A stretch of 60,923 nucleotides of DNA from Gemmatimonadota bacterium (GCA_007121455.1 SKKN01000058.1:1-60923), one strand, 5' to 3'; positions 17,142 through 25,539 are shown, counted from the first letter of the stretch. Made by a program: numbers and translations. The notes: a model not told the origin generated them from the letters alone.

Positions 17142-17640
17142 ATGCGCTCTTCCATCACGGCAGGGGACCTGGAGCTTCGAAGGCTCGATCCATACCAGTG
17201 CGTAATCCCGCGCCAGGGCCGTATGCGGGTGGACGGGCTCGTGTACGCGGACGAAGCCCTCATGCGCGAGATCCTGACCCCGGGGGGCGGCGTGGCCGCC
17301 TTCGACCCGGCCGAGTCCGGCGTCGTATCCCCGGGAGGCGTGGGCTACGACATCAACTGCGGAGTCCGGCTCCTGCGCTCGGTACTCACCCGCGAAGACG
17401 TCCTCCCTCACCTGGCGCCCTTGATGAACCAGGTCATGCGAGACGTCCCCGCCGGGATGGGATCGCGCTACCGCAGGCTGGAGCTCACCGAGGGGGAGGT
17501 GCGGGAGATCCTCCGGGACGGAGCCCACTGGAACGTCCGGAACGGCTACGGGACGGACGACGATCTGGACCGCACCGAGGCACGGGGGCGTCTGGACGGG
17601 GCCGATCCCGATCAGGTCAGCGCCCGCAAGCCCCTTAGGC
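17142..17640 (+). pseudogene. rtcB: RtcB RNA ligase fragment with internal deletion (copy 2)
   Basis: Starts MRSSITAGDLELRRLDPYQC. It keeps [20 protein letters not shown] and MRDVPAGMGSRYRRLELTEG, then GYGTDDDLDRTEARGRLDGA. Between REILTPGGG and VAAFDPAESG it lacks about 40 residues that copy 1 retains, including the [15 protein letters not shown] segment. The C-terminal 300 residues, with the GTP-linked histidine, are gone, replaced by the end of the convergent permease gene. No active ligase is possible. Confidence 0.85.
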
Positions 17641-17644
17641 CGCC

Positions 17645-18424
17645 TCAACCCTCGCTCATCCTCCCGGCGAAGGGGAGCGTGCCCAGGAACGCCGCCGTGC
17701 TCGCCAGGATGATCAGCGGGCCGGCGGGAAGGCCCGTCCACCCGCCCAGGACGACCCCCACGATGGCGGAGGCGACGCCGATCGTCACCGCGCCCCCCGT
17801 GTACCGGGCCAAGTCGCCGGTGACGTTCCGGGCCGCGGCGGGGGGGATCGCCACCAGCGCCGCCGTCAGGAGGCCCCCGACCATCTTCACTCCCAGCGCC
17901 ACGATCACCCCGATCAGGAGAAGGTAGAGAAGGGTGTTCCGCCCCACGTCGATCCCCTCGGCCACCGCCAGGTCCTCCGAGATGTCCCCCAGGACCAGCC
18001 GGGGGTAGGCGCGGCGGGCCGCGAGCCAGACGCCCAACGCGGCCACGACGGAGATCGCCGCGTCGCCGCCTTCCACCTGGAGGATGTCTCCCACTAGTGC
18101 CGCCTCCGCCTGCTCCATCGGAAGGAAGAGGAACGCCACTGCAAGCCCCCCCGCGAAGACGATCGCGGTGAGCGCCTCCATGGGCAGCTTCGTGCTCCGC
18201 TCGAAGACCCAGATCAAAACGACGCCCACGATCACGAAGGGAAACGCTCCCAGGGAGACGTCGAGCTCGCAGAGGAGCGCGAGCGCGATCCCCGGAAGGG
18301 CCAGGTGTCCGAGGGGGCCGGCCACCAGCGCCATCCGCCGGCTGAGCATGAGGGAGCCAAGGTAGCCGGCGGCGCCCCCCACGAAGATCCCCAGGATCAG
18401 GCTCGGATGGAGGAGGTCGGGCAT
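17645..18424 (-). CDS. metal ABC transporter permease (ZnuB/MntB type)
   Basis: A 259-residue integral membrane protein of the ABC-3 family with about seven hydrophobic segments. It starts MPDLLHPSLILGIFVGGAAG and contains ALVAGPLGHLALPGIALALL, LVLGDISEDLAVAEGID and MVGGLLTAALVAIPPAAARN. This last stretch holds the coupling and metal-path region typical of zinc/manganese importers. It follows the ATPase gene with a 6-base gap on the minus strand. No solute-binding protein or Fur-type regulator lies beside it, so the metal is not known. Its last codons abut the end of the rtcB remnant. Confidence 0.9.
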   Translation of the reverse strand: MPDLLHPSLILGIFVGGAAGYLGSLMLSRRMALVAGPLGHLALPGIALALLCELDVSLGAFPFVIVGVVLIWVFERSTKLPMEALTAIVFAGGLAVAFLFLPMEQAEAALVGDILQVEGGDAAISVVAALGVWLAARRAYPRLVLGDISEDLAVAEGIDVGRNTLLYLLLIGVIVALGVKMVGGLLTAALVAIPPAAARNVTGDLARYTGGAVTIGVASAIVGVVLGGWTGLPAGPLIILASTAAFLGTLPFAGRMSEG

Positions 18425-18430
18425 GCCGAG

Positions 18431-19129
18431 CTACCCGTGATCGTGCTCGTAGAAGGCGACCTCGGTCCCGTATAGCCGCCGTAGGTTCTCCGGGGTCAGG
18501 GTCGCCAGCGGCGGGCCCTGGCAGACGGGCCTCCGGTTCAGGCACAGCACCGTCGAGGACATTCGGTGGACCACCGCCAGATCGTGCGTGACGATCAGCA
18601 TGGTCAGGTTACGCTCGCGGTGGAGGCGCCCCAAAAGGCCGTAGACCGTCTCCTCCCCGCTCGCGTCCACGCCGCTCACCGGCTCGTCGAAGAGGAGGAC
18701 GTCGGGATCGCCGGCGAGGGCCCAGGCGATCAGGGTCCGCTGGAACTGCCCCGAGGAGAGCGTCCCGATCCCCTTGGCGGCCAGCAGCCGGTCGAGCCCC
18801 ACGGCATCCAGCATCTCCTCCACGTCCTGCACCGCTCTTCGTTTCAGCCCGAAGAAGTCTCGGACACTGAGGGGGAGGTTCCGGATGTAGGGGAGACGCT
18901 GCGGGACGTACCCGAGGCGGGTGCCCTCTCTCCACTCGATCGCCCCCTCGTAGGGCACGGTCCCCAGCAGAGCCCGGAGGAGCACGGTCTTGCCCGCCCC
19001 GTTCGGACCGAGGACCGTCAGGATTTCTCCTTGCTCCACCGTGAGCGAGAGATCCTCGATGACCACCCGTCCCTCGAGCGTGACCCTCAGATCCGAAACC
19101 GCCAGGACCGCGCGGTCGCCCTCGAGCAT
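18431..19129 (-). CDS. metal ABC transporter ATP-binding protein (ZnuC type)
   Basis: A 232-residue protein from the ATG at 19,129, with GGGAGG upstream. Walker A is GPNGAGKT, the signature motif LSSGQFQR, Walker B VLLFDEPVSGVD and the switch His lies in LIVTHDLAVVH. It powers the permease encoded directly downstream. The tail YEHDHG is His-rich, as in zinc importers. The signature SSGQ instead of SGGQ is normal for this subfamily. The pair forms a short operon convergent to the rtcB remnant. Confidence 0.92.
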   Translation of the reverse strand: MLEGDRAVLAVSDLRVTLEGRVVIEDLSLTVEQGEILTVLGPNGAGKTVLLRALLGTVPYEGAIEWREGTRLGYVPQRLPYIRNLPLSVRDFFGLKRRAVQDVEEMLDAVGLDRLLAAKGIGTLSSGQFQRTLIAWALAGDPDVLLFDEPVSGVDASGEETVYGLLGRLHRERNLTMLIVTHDLAVVHRMSSTVLCLNRRPVCQGPPLATLTPENLRRLYGTEVAFYEHDHG

Positions 19130-19452
19130 CGGTGGACCTCCCCTCGCCGTCGCGGGGTGTCGCAGAGTACGAGCGCTCGCCCGGAAGCGGGCGGGTTCCA
19201 TCCTCCTGACGCAGAATCCGTGCCGGGGAGTGACGGCCGTCGCGCTACCGGCAAGGCGCGCGGTCATGGGTCGGCGGGCGAATGCATGATCTCGAGGGGC
19301 CTGGGCTACCAGGTCTGCGACGATCACCTCGAGGTGAGGCAGCTGGCTGCGGAGCGTCACCGGATCGAGCTCGACGCTGTCCGCCTGGCTGGGCCGCCCT
19401 CCGTGGAATGCGACTTGCAATGTTCGTGCATCCGACGCGAGGAGACGACCGC
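19130..19452. other. divergent intergenic region, ABC ATPase / DEAD helicase
   Basis: About 320 bases between divergent genes. A minus-strand frame near 19,270-19,400 (LDPVTLRSQLPHLEVIVADL) looks protein-like but matches no family I know and has no clear start; it may be a remnant. The region must contain both promoters. Confidence 0.4.
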
Positions 19453-21192
19453 ATGGCCACGAACGGTTCTCAGGACGGACCCGCCACCTTCGAGGCGCTG
19501 GGTCTCGATCCCAGCCTGGTCGAAACGCTGACCCGACTAGGGTACGAAGAGCCCACGCCGATCCAGCGAGAAGCGATCCCACCGCTTCTCGAGGGGCGGA
19601 ACCTGATCGGGCAAGCCGCCACGGGCACGGGGAAATCGGCGGCTTTCGCACTTCCATTGCTCCAGCGTCTCGAGCGAGGTCGGGCCGGGGCCCCGGGCCC
19701 GTCGGCATTGATTCTGGTTCCGACGCGGGAGCTCGCCGTGCAGTTGGCCGAGGCCGTCTACCGCTACGGACGGGCCCTGGATGTGAGAGTGCTTCCCGTG
19801 TACGGGGGGCAGTCGTTCCGGCAGCAGCTTCGGGTGCTGAAGCGAGGGGTGGACGTGGTGGTGGCGACGCCCGGCCGCGCCCTTGATCACATCGACCGGG
19901 GCACCCTCGCCCTGGACGGCGTCCAGACCGTGGTTCTGGACGAGGCCGACGAGATGCTCGACATGGGCTTCACCGAGGATCTGGAGGCGATTCTGGACGC
20001 GGCGCCGACGGAGCGCCAGACCGTCCTCTTCGCCGCGACCATGCCGCCCCGGATCGTTCCCATCGCCAAGCGTCACGTCGTGGATCCAGTGCGAATCCAG
20101 ATCGCTCGGGAGCGTCTTCCCGAGGGCGCCGTGCCCCAGGTGCGCCAGACGGCCTATATCGTGGCCCGGGGGCAGAAGCTGGCGGTGCTCGGTCGAGTGC
20201 TCGACATGGAGAATCCGGAAGCGGCAATCGTGTTTTGCCGTACCCGAAATGAGGTGGACGAGCTCGCCGAGACGGTGAACGCGCACGGGTACCGTGCCGA
20301 GGCCCTCCACGGCGGAATGTCGCAGGAAGAGCGCGATCGGATCATGAAGAAGCTGCGCGGTGGAAGCACGGACCTGGTGATCGCCACCGACGTGGCGGCC
20401 CGGGGACTCGACATCCCGCGGCTCTCCCACGTCGTCAACTACGATGTGCCCAACGCGCCGGAGTCCTACATACACCGGATCGGACGCGTGGGCAGGGCCG
20501 GCCGCCGGGGCGTGGCAATCACCCTGGCCCACCCGAGGGAGCATCGCCTCCTGCGGAACTTCGAACAGCTCACCCGGCGGAAGATCGAGATCGCCGAGGT
20601 GCCCACCGTGGCCGACCTCCGGACCCGCCGCCTCGAGCTCGTCCGAGCCACGCTCCGCGAGACGCTCCTCGGAGACGACCTGGACGAGTTTCGCGTGGTG
20701 GTCGAGGCGCTGGCCGACGAGTTCGACCCCATGGAGGTCGCTCTGGCGGCGGTGAAGATGGCCCACGACGCCAGCGGCGTGGAGGGAGACGGGACGAAGG
20801 AGATTGCCGAACCGCCGCGCCGGGTAGGGTCGAAACGCGAAGGGCGGCCCCGGGGGCGCAAGGGTGAGCGGGTGCGAGGAAAACCCGGCGTCCGAGCGGG
20901 CGGCCGACGTCAGGAACGTTCCGAAAGACGCACCCGGGAACGCTCCGGTAATCCCACCCGGCTCTTCATCGGCGCGGGGCGGGAGGCGGGCATTCGCCCC
21001 CAGGACCTGGTGGGAGCCATCACCGGCGAGACCGGACTTTCGGGAAGGGAGATCGGCGCCATCGAGATTGCCAATCGGTTTTCCATCGTGGAAGTCGAGG
21101 AAGAGGCGGCCGGAGAGGTGATCGCCGCGCTGAGGGGCAGCACGATCAAAGGACGGAAGGCGACGGTCCGTCGAGACCGCAGGTCGGACTGA
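19453..21192 (+). CDS. DEAD-box RNA helicase of the DbpA/DeaD type
   Basis: A 579-residue protein. The ATG at 19,453 starts MATNGSQDGPATFEALGL, after GGAGACGA. The motifs occur in order: Q motif YEEPTPIQREAIP, I ATGTGKS, Ia PTRELA, Ib ATPGR, II DEAD in VLDEADEMLDMGF, III as AAT in LFAATMPP (usually SAT), V ATDVAARGLDIP, VI HRIGRVGRAGR. A basic linker (about 455-500) leads to a DbpA-type RNA-binding domain (TRLFIGAGREAGIRPQDLVG to FSIVEVEEEAAGEV). It probably acts in ribosome assembly or cold adaptation. The SAT-to-AAT change is tolerated in some members. Confidence 0.93.
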   Translation: MATNGSQDGPATFEALGLDPSLVETLTRLGYEEPTPIQREAIPPLLEGRNLIGQAATGTGKSAAFALPLLQRLERGRAGAPGPSALILVPTRELAVQLAEAVYRYGRALDVRVLPVYGGQSFRQQLRVLKRGVDVVVATPGRALDHIDRGTLALDGVQTVVLDEADEMLDMGFTEDLEAILDAAPTERQTVLFAATMPPRIVPIAKRHVVDPVRIQIARERLPEGAVPQVRQTAYIVARGQKLAVLGRVLDMENPEAAIVFCRTRNEVDELAETVNAHGYRAEALHGGMSQEERDRIMKKLRGGSTDLVIATDVAARGLDIPRLSHVVNYDVPNAPESYIHRIGRVGRAGRRGVAITLAHPREHRLLRNFEQLTRRKIEIAEVPTVADLRTRRLELVRATLRETLLGDDLDEFRVVVEALADEFDPMEVALAAVKMAHDASGVEGDGTKEIAEPPRRVGSKREGRPRGRKGERVRGKPGVRAGGRRQERSERRTRERSGNPTRLFIGAGREAGIRPQDLVGAITGETGLSGREIGAIEIANRFSIVEVEEEAAGEVIAALRGSTIKGRKATVRRDRRSD

Positions 21193-21593
21193 GGCCGAGA
21201 GTCGGACCGGATGGGGCGTGATCCTCGGGCATGTGGCGCTCCTGGCCGATGAAGTCGCCGACCCCATCACCGAAGCGCAGCGGAAGCACTTGAACTAACC
21301 GCATCCGCGAGAGTGGGCGTCTGACGGATCTCCTGTCCGATTCTTCTCGAATCGGAGCACACGGTGGAAGGTGGATCAGGTCTTACCCCCCGTATCCATA
21401 TGGTGAGGTCGCTCGGTCTGGCTCTCGCGAGCCTCCGCTATGAGCCGACCCTTCTATTCGATACGAGGCCATCCCGGACGGGATCTTCGCTCTTTTCGAT
21501 CCGAACGTTCCTGCCCCATCCACGACGTGCTGGGAGCCGCGGGACGGGATACGGGACACTTCCAGGAGGGTTTCGACCTCTCGGAGTCGAAAA
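21193..21593. other. no complete gene; possible small remnant
   Basis: About 400 bases. Shortly after the helicase a plus-strand stretch reads GVILGHVALLADEVADPITE to a stop near 21,298, which looks protein-like but is too short to assign. The rest leads into repeat module B. Confidence 0.35.
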
Positions 21594-21707
21594 TGGCACA
21601 CGCCGTGGCACACAACACCAAAACGGCGGAGTGAGGCCAAAAACCTCGCTTCGCCGTCTTGCTTCGTGTGATCTGTTCACCCCAACAAGGTCACACTGGG
21701 GTCACAC
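21594..21707. repeat. dispersed repeat module B (short form)
   Basis: TGGCACAC at 21,594-21,601 and 21,606-21,613 (12-bp period) is followed by a hairpin at 21,623-21,657. A pair GGTCACAC at 21,689-21,696 and 21,700-21,707 (11-bp period) comes next. The tmRNA-like block of module A is absent, so the two box pairs flank the hairpin directly. The 10 bases before the first box (GTCGAAAA) are shared with the copy at 29,418. Confidence 0.7.
21623..21657. terminator. terminator-like hairpin of module B
   Basis: ACGGCGGAGTGAGG (21,623-21,636) pairs with CCTCGCTTCGCCGT (21,644-21,657) through 12 Watson-Crick and 2 G-T pairs. An A-run precedes it and a T-rich stretch follows. It is a homologue of the module A and D hairpins. 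Confidence 0.65.
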
Positions 21708-22165
21708 CTGCTTTCTGAACCACCCCGGGTTCGCCCTTCGGGTGCGATGCTCTCGAACTGGCTGGACCGGGTGAGCCCGCAGGTCATCGCAGCACCTGGC
21801 TCCAGCCAGCCCGAACCTGGAGCCGCGCCCGTGGATACGCGGCTGCCACGACCCTGCCCGTTGCCTCCCACGATCGAAGGCGATGGAGGCGACGCTACCA
21901 TGGTGGGTGCCCCCAGTGCCTCACCGTACTTCCGGAATGGAGCACTTAGGGAAAACACCGGTCAGGGTTCCGGGAGCTCGCAGGCCGTTCCGGAAGGTCC
22001 GATCGAGATCCAGGATGTCCAGGGAGCCGTCCACCTTCGCTCCGAGCCCAACGGCGTCGCGTTTTCAGCGGTCGCAGTCGAGCACCGAGGCTCGGCTGTC
22101 CGGCCGGCCGAACGTCGTCGCTTCCGCGCGAGGACTTCCCCTCGTGCCGGGACGGCCTTCCAGCC
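21708..22165. other. no recognisable gene
   Basis: About 460 bases between repeat module B and the cupin gene. Several frames are open, as expected at this GC content, but none shows a domain, signal sequence or ribosome site. Confidence 0.4.
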
Positions 22166-22882
22166 CTACTCCGACCTCCCGGTCTCGCCGGGGGGATGGA
22201 GGGCCAGCGCCGGGTCGTAGTTCCGATACCCGAGGAGGCGGGCGGCCGGCGCGAGGAGGAGGTTCATTCCCGCCAGCACCGGGCGGGGTGCCTCGGCCAG
22301 GTGCGTGTCGCAGATCGGGTCGATCACCGACATCTGGAGGAGCAGGGAAAGGTTGACCCCCTCGGCTTCGTCGAGCCTGGGGTAGAGCTGGACCAGGCAG
22401 GCGGCGAAGGACTGGGGAAGGAGAGGCTCCTCGGAGAACACCACCACCCGTTCGTCCGTGGGGTTGAAGGGACGGTGGGGGGTCATGGGCTCCACCCGGT
22501 ACGACTCACCGGAACCGAGCGCAAGCACACCGTCGGGGAGCTGGAGGTGGAGCGTTCCCTCCTGCACGTGGAAGTGCTCCGCAAAGGTGCGGTGGAAGTG
22601 GAGGGGCGGGCCGGGCGCTCCCGGGTCGAGGGTGAGCTCCGTGACTGCCCAGCCGTCCACGATGTCCACGATCCGCTGGTGGAAGCCTTCGAACCGACTG
22701 CCGAACTCGTCCCCGGCGCGCGGGAACGTGGCCGGGTCCGGTGGCGGGGGAGGGAACACCCAGTGGTGGAGCGCGTTTCCGATCACGAGATAGGTGGCCA
22801 GGGCGGTAAGGGGCCACCTTCCCGCTCTCCAAGCCGCTGCTGGCGTGAAACGCCTACGGCCTGCGGTGTTCGGTACTGTCAT
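22166..22882 (-). CDS. membrane-anchored cupin-domain protein
   Basis: A 238-residue protein starting MTVPNTAGRRRFTPAAAWRA. A hydrophobic segment (LTALATYLVIGNALHHWVF, about 25-43) is followed by a cupin fold. Its metal motif is seen in PPLHFHRTFAEHFHVQEG (His, His, Glu-type ligands), with a second conserved block at MTPHRPFNP. The substrate is unknown. A C-terminal stretch (LAGMNLLLAPAARLLGYRNY) may be a second membrane segment. It is divergent from a TetR gene with a palindromic operator between them, so it is very likely the regulator's target. Confidence 0.8.
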   Translation of the reverse strand: MTVPNTAGRRRFTPAAAWRAGRWPLTALATYLVIGNALHHWVFPPPPPDPATFPRAGDEFGSRFEGFHQRIVDIVDGWAVTELTLDPGAPGPPLHFHRTFAEHFHVQEGTLHLQLPDGVLALGSGESYRVEPMTPHRPFNPTDERVVVFSEEPLLPQSFAACLVQLYPRLDEAEGVNLSLLLQMSVIDPICDTHLAEAPRPVLAGMNLLLAPAARLLGYRNYDPALALHPPGETGRSE

Positions 22883-22924
22883 GGGGCAGCTCCCGGGGTT
22901 TGGGGATCACACCGAACGGAGTAT

Positions 22925-22941
22925 CTTCACATATTGTGAAG
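22925..22941. promoter_or_regulatory. palindromic operator between cupin and TetR genes
   Basis: CTTCACA (22,925-22,931), TAT, TGTGAAG (22,935-22,941) is a perfect 7-bp inverted repeat with a 3-base centre. It lies in the 82-base gap between the divergent cupin and TetR starts and is the only AT-rich palindrome there. This arrangement is the usual one for a TetR regulator acting on itself and its neighbour. Confidence 0.75.
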
Positions 22942-22964
22942 TTATCCCAAGGGGGGCAAGAGGG

Positions 22965-23573
22965 ATGGATCGCATCGATGAGCCGAGGACGGCCCGCAGC
23001 AGGAGGACTCGTGCGGCGATCCTCGATGCGACCTGGTCGCTCGTGGAAGACCGTGGCGCAGAGGGACTGTCGATGGAGGAGGTCGCGGAGGTCGCGGATG
23101 TGTCGCGGCGTGCGATCTATCTGCACTTTTCTTCGCGCGCGGAGCTGCTCGTGGCGATGGTGGCCCACGTGGACGAGCGGATGGACCTGGAAGGGTCGCT
23201 TCGGCCGGTTCTGGAAGCTCCGGATGCGGAGGCGGCGCTTCGAGCGTGGACGAGCCACCTGGCCGGATACCATCGCCGGATCCAGAAAGCCGTGCAGGCC
23301 GTGGATCGGGCCCGGCGCACGGACGAGGCGGCCGCTGAGCTCTGGACGCACGCCATGGGGGCCTGGCACCGGGGCTGTCGAGATCTCGCCGACCGTCTCG
23401 CGCGGGAGGAACGGCTGGCCGAGCCCTGGACGGTGGAGACCGCGGCCGATCTCCTCTGGGCGTTCATGTCGGTCGATCTCCTCGAGGACCTGATCGAGGA
23501 CCGAGGGTGGTCCGAGGAGGCGTACGCGGAGCGACTCTTCGTCGTGCTGTCCAGAGCGCTGACATTCCTATAG
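22965..23573 (+). CDS. TetR-family transcriptional regulator
   Basis: A 202-residue protein. The ATG at 22,965 follows an AAGGGGGGCAAGAGGG purine run. The N-terminal helix-turn-helix is standard: RTRAAILDATWSLVEDRG, LSMEEVAEVADVSRRAIY and LHFSSRAELLVAMV. The C-terminal all-helical ligand domain starts around residue 70 and is Trp- and Arg-rich (RGWSEEAYAERLFVVLSRAL). It probably represses the divergent cupin gene and itself by binding the CTTCACA-TAT-TGTGAAG palindrome; the inducer is unknown. Confidence 0.92.
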   Translation: MDRIDEPRTARSRRTRAAILDATWSLVEDRGAEGLSMEEVAEVADVSRRAIYLHFSSRAELLVAMVAHVDERMDLEGSLRPVLEAPDAEAALRAWTSHLAGYHRRIQKAVQAVDRARRTDEAAAELWTHAMGAWHRGCRDLADRLAREERLAEPWTVETAADLLWAFMSVDLLEDLIEDRGWSEEAYAERLFVVLSRALTFL

Positions 23574-23576
23574 GCG

Positions 23577-23724
23577 TCAAGCACGAGCGGTGAGGGTGCC
23601 CAAGTCCGCACGGAGCGTTCGGAGGAGCTCTCGGACGAAGTAGCGCTTCAGGCATCGGATGACCTCGGCTTTTGTCTTTCCCTCCTGGATCCGACGGTCC
23701 CTGTAGGCGCGGGCGAGCGGCCCT
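23577..23724 (-). mobile_element. IS110-like transposase, C-terminal remnant
   Basis: About 48 residues on the minus strand: ARAYRDRRIQEGKTKAEVIR then CLKRYFVRELLRTL. This is the conserved tail of IS110/IS116 transposases (Y-x-x-R-x-x-x-GK-x-x-x-EAxRxLKR). The DEDD and serine parts are missing. The fragment ends exactly where IS21 sequence begins, so one element was truncated by or joined to the other. The stop lies 3 bases from the convergent TetR stop. Confidence 0.6.
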
Positions 23725-23726
23725 GC

Positions 23727-24293
23727 CGGGCCACGAAAGAGATCCCCCGGGTCCGCCTCGCCGCGGAGCAGGAGCGCATGAGGCCCGGGGCAGTCCCCCC
23801 GGCCGAGTACGGGCTGCCCTACTCGGTGCAGGTGGGCCCCACGGCGATGGTCGACTTCGAGGGCGTCCGTTACGCCATGCCCGCCGGGGCGTGCGGGATC
23901 CCGGCCACCCTGCACCTCTATCCCGATCGGGTGCGGATCGAGACGGCCGGAGGGCGCTTCGAGGCCGCCCATCCCCGCTTCCCCCGGGTCGGAAAGACAT
24001 CCTGCCTCCCGGGCCAGCGGGCCGAGCAGTTCGCCGCCGTGGCCGGCGCCCGCAAGCGCCTCTACTTCATGCGGGAGCGGATCCTGGAGCTCGGGCCGGT
24101 GGGGGAGAGCTATCTCACGGAACTCATCCATGCCCGGCCTCGCACCTGGAAGGGCGACGTGGAACGCCTCGTCGCACTCCTCGAGGAACTCGGGGAGGCC
24201 CCCTTCCTTCGTCTCCTCCAGCGGGCGCTCTTCCAGCGCCTTTACGGCGCCGAATACGTGGTGGCCCTCGCGGCCCGAGAGGCGGCGTCATGA
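23727..24293 (+). mobile_element. istA: IS21-family transposase IstA, C-terminal part
   Basis: The frame carries RATKEIPRVRLAAEQERM, then YSVQVGPTAMVDFEGVRYAM and DRVRIETAGGRFEAAHPRFP, the beta-barrel and tail of IstA. It ends KGDVERLVALLEELGEAPFL to a stop overlapping istB (ATGA). The helix-turn-helix and DDE catalytic core are missing at the IS110 junction near 23,725. The element is therefore not autonomous. Confidence 0.8.
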
Positions 24294-25069
24294 ACCGCCA
24301 GCCCCTGCCGGACGACCTGGACGGCATGCTCCGCCGGCTACATCTGCCTACCGTGCGGCGGCTCCACCCCGAGCTCATCCTCCGAGCCGAGGAGGAGCAG
24401 ATGAGCTACCGCACCCTGCTCGAGGTCCTCTTCACCGAGGAGATCGCCCACCGGGCCCAGACCCGCATTACCCGCTCGGTGAGGAAGGCGAAGTTCCCGT
24501 TCCTGCGTACCATCGAGGAGTTCGACTTCACCTTCCAGACTGCCGTGCGCCTCAAGATGCTGGGCAGCTTCCTCGGTCCCGAGCTCGTCACCGAAGCCCG
24601 GTCCGCCGTCTTCAGCGGACCGCCCGGCAGAGGAAAGACGCACCTCGCGGTGGCCATCGCCCACCGGGCCATCCAAAACGGCTTCGGGGCGCGCTTCACC
24701 ACCGCCGATGAGCTCATCGGTGACCTCTCTCGGGCCGCCGCCGACGCCCGCCTCGAGGACGCCCTCGAGCCCTACGTGCATCCGCATGTGCTCGTCATCG
24801 ATGAGCGCGGCTACCAGAGCTACGCCTCCGACGCGGCCAACGTCCTCTACCGCGTCGTCAACGACCGCTACCTGAAGGGGCGTCCCATGATCGTCACGAC
24901 CAACGAGCCCCTGGCCGCCCTCGGCGGGCTTCTCCATGATGGAGACCTCGGCGAGGCCATCCTGGACCCGCTCCTCGAGCGCGGCTCCCACTTCGTGCTC
25001 CGCGGCCGCTCCTACCGAATCCGACACCTCGACCCGGAGGCCGACGACCTCGAACCCGAAGCCGCCTGA
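24290..25069 (+). CDS. istB: IS21-family helper ATPase IstB
   Basis: A 259-residue AAA+ protein, full length for the family. N-terminal region: MNRQPLPDDLDGMLRRLHLP. Walker A is FSGPPGRGKTHLAVAIAHRA, Walker B VLVIDERGYQSYASDAAN (Glu/Arg after the Asp, where most relatives have DELG), and the arginine region is IVTTNEPLA. It assembles on target DNA and stimulates the IstA transposase. ATG at 24,290, overlapping the istA stop. With istA broken it has no local partner but could serve an intact copy elsewhere. Confidence 0.92.
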   Translation: MNRQPLPDDLDGMLRRLHLPTVRRLHPELILRAEEEQMSYRTLLEVLFTEEIAHRAQTRITRSVRKAKFPFLRTIEEFDFTFQTAVRLKMLGSFLGPELVTEARSAVFSGPPGRGKTHLAVAIAHRAIQNGFGARFTTADELIGDLSRAAADARLEDALEPYVHPHVLVIDERGYQSYASDAANVLYRVVNDRYLKGRPMIVTTNEPLAALGGLLHDGDLGEAILDPLLERGSHFVLRGRSYRIRHLDPEADDLEPEAA

Positions 25070-25240
25070 CTCACCCCCAGAGGCGCACAGAGTTTAGAGA
25101 GAAACCCGGACAAAGTTTGGAGATCTCACACCAGCCACCTTCAGGTGACTGGGCCTGGTTTCTTTTTGGGGCCCTCGATGTCGGCCGACGGCGGGAGTCG
25201 CGGGACGGGAGCGGAGCGACCGGACCGAGGCATCGGCGAG

Positions 25241-25486
25241 AGCCGATGGGTGAACCCGTAGGGTTCGAGCCGAGCGGGCTGGGATCGTGTCGAAGAGTGG
25301 CCCCGCCTTTCCGCGAGACGATCGAGGATCGGCCGAAGGCCGACCGCAGACCACTCCCGCCGCCTCCATGATCCTGAAGAATCAAAACCCACCAAAAGCG
25401 GCGGAGTGAGGCGAAAAACCTCACTCCGCTGTCCGTTCTCGCGTGTGCGGCCATCACAGGCCGAAAAGGTCACACATGGGTCACAC
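25241..25486. repeat. dispersed repeat module D
   Basis: From 25,241 to about 25,368 it matches module A (8,966-9,094): GGGTTCGAGCCGAGCGGGCT, the CGCGAGACGATCGAGGA block and ACTCCCGCCGCCTCCA. A hairpin (25,401-25,429) follows. GGTCACAC then occurs twice, at 25,468-25,475 and 25,479-25,486 (11-bp period). No upstream TGGCACAC pair was found, so the left end is probably lost to the adjoining IS21 sequence. Confidence 0.7.
25401..25429. terminator. terminator-like hairpin of module D
   Basis: GCGGAGTGAGG (25,401-25,411) and CCTCACTCCGC (25,419-25,429) form a perfect 11-bp stem around a CGAAAAA loop. The core is the same as in the module B hairpin. Confidence 0.65.
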
Positions 25487-25539
25487 ACCGTCGCTCGTCC
25501 CTGGAGGGCTCGGCGTGAGTACCTGGGTGCCGTTGAGAG

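Noticed and set aside
24290-25069. IstB as a DnaC-like replication helicase loader
   Set aside because: It overlaps an istA remnant by ATGA, and the pairing is specific to IS21 elements.
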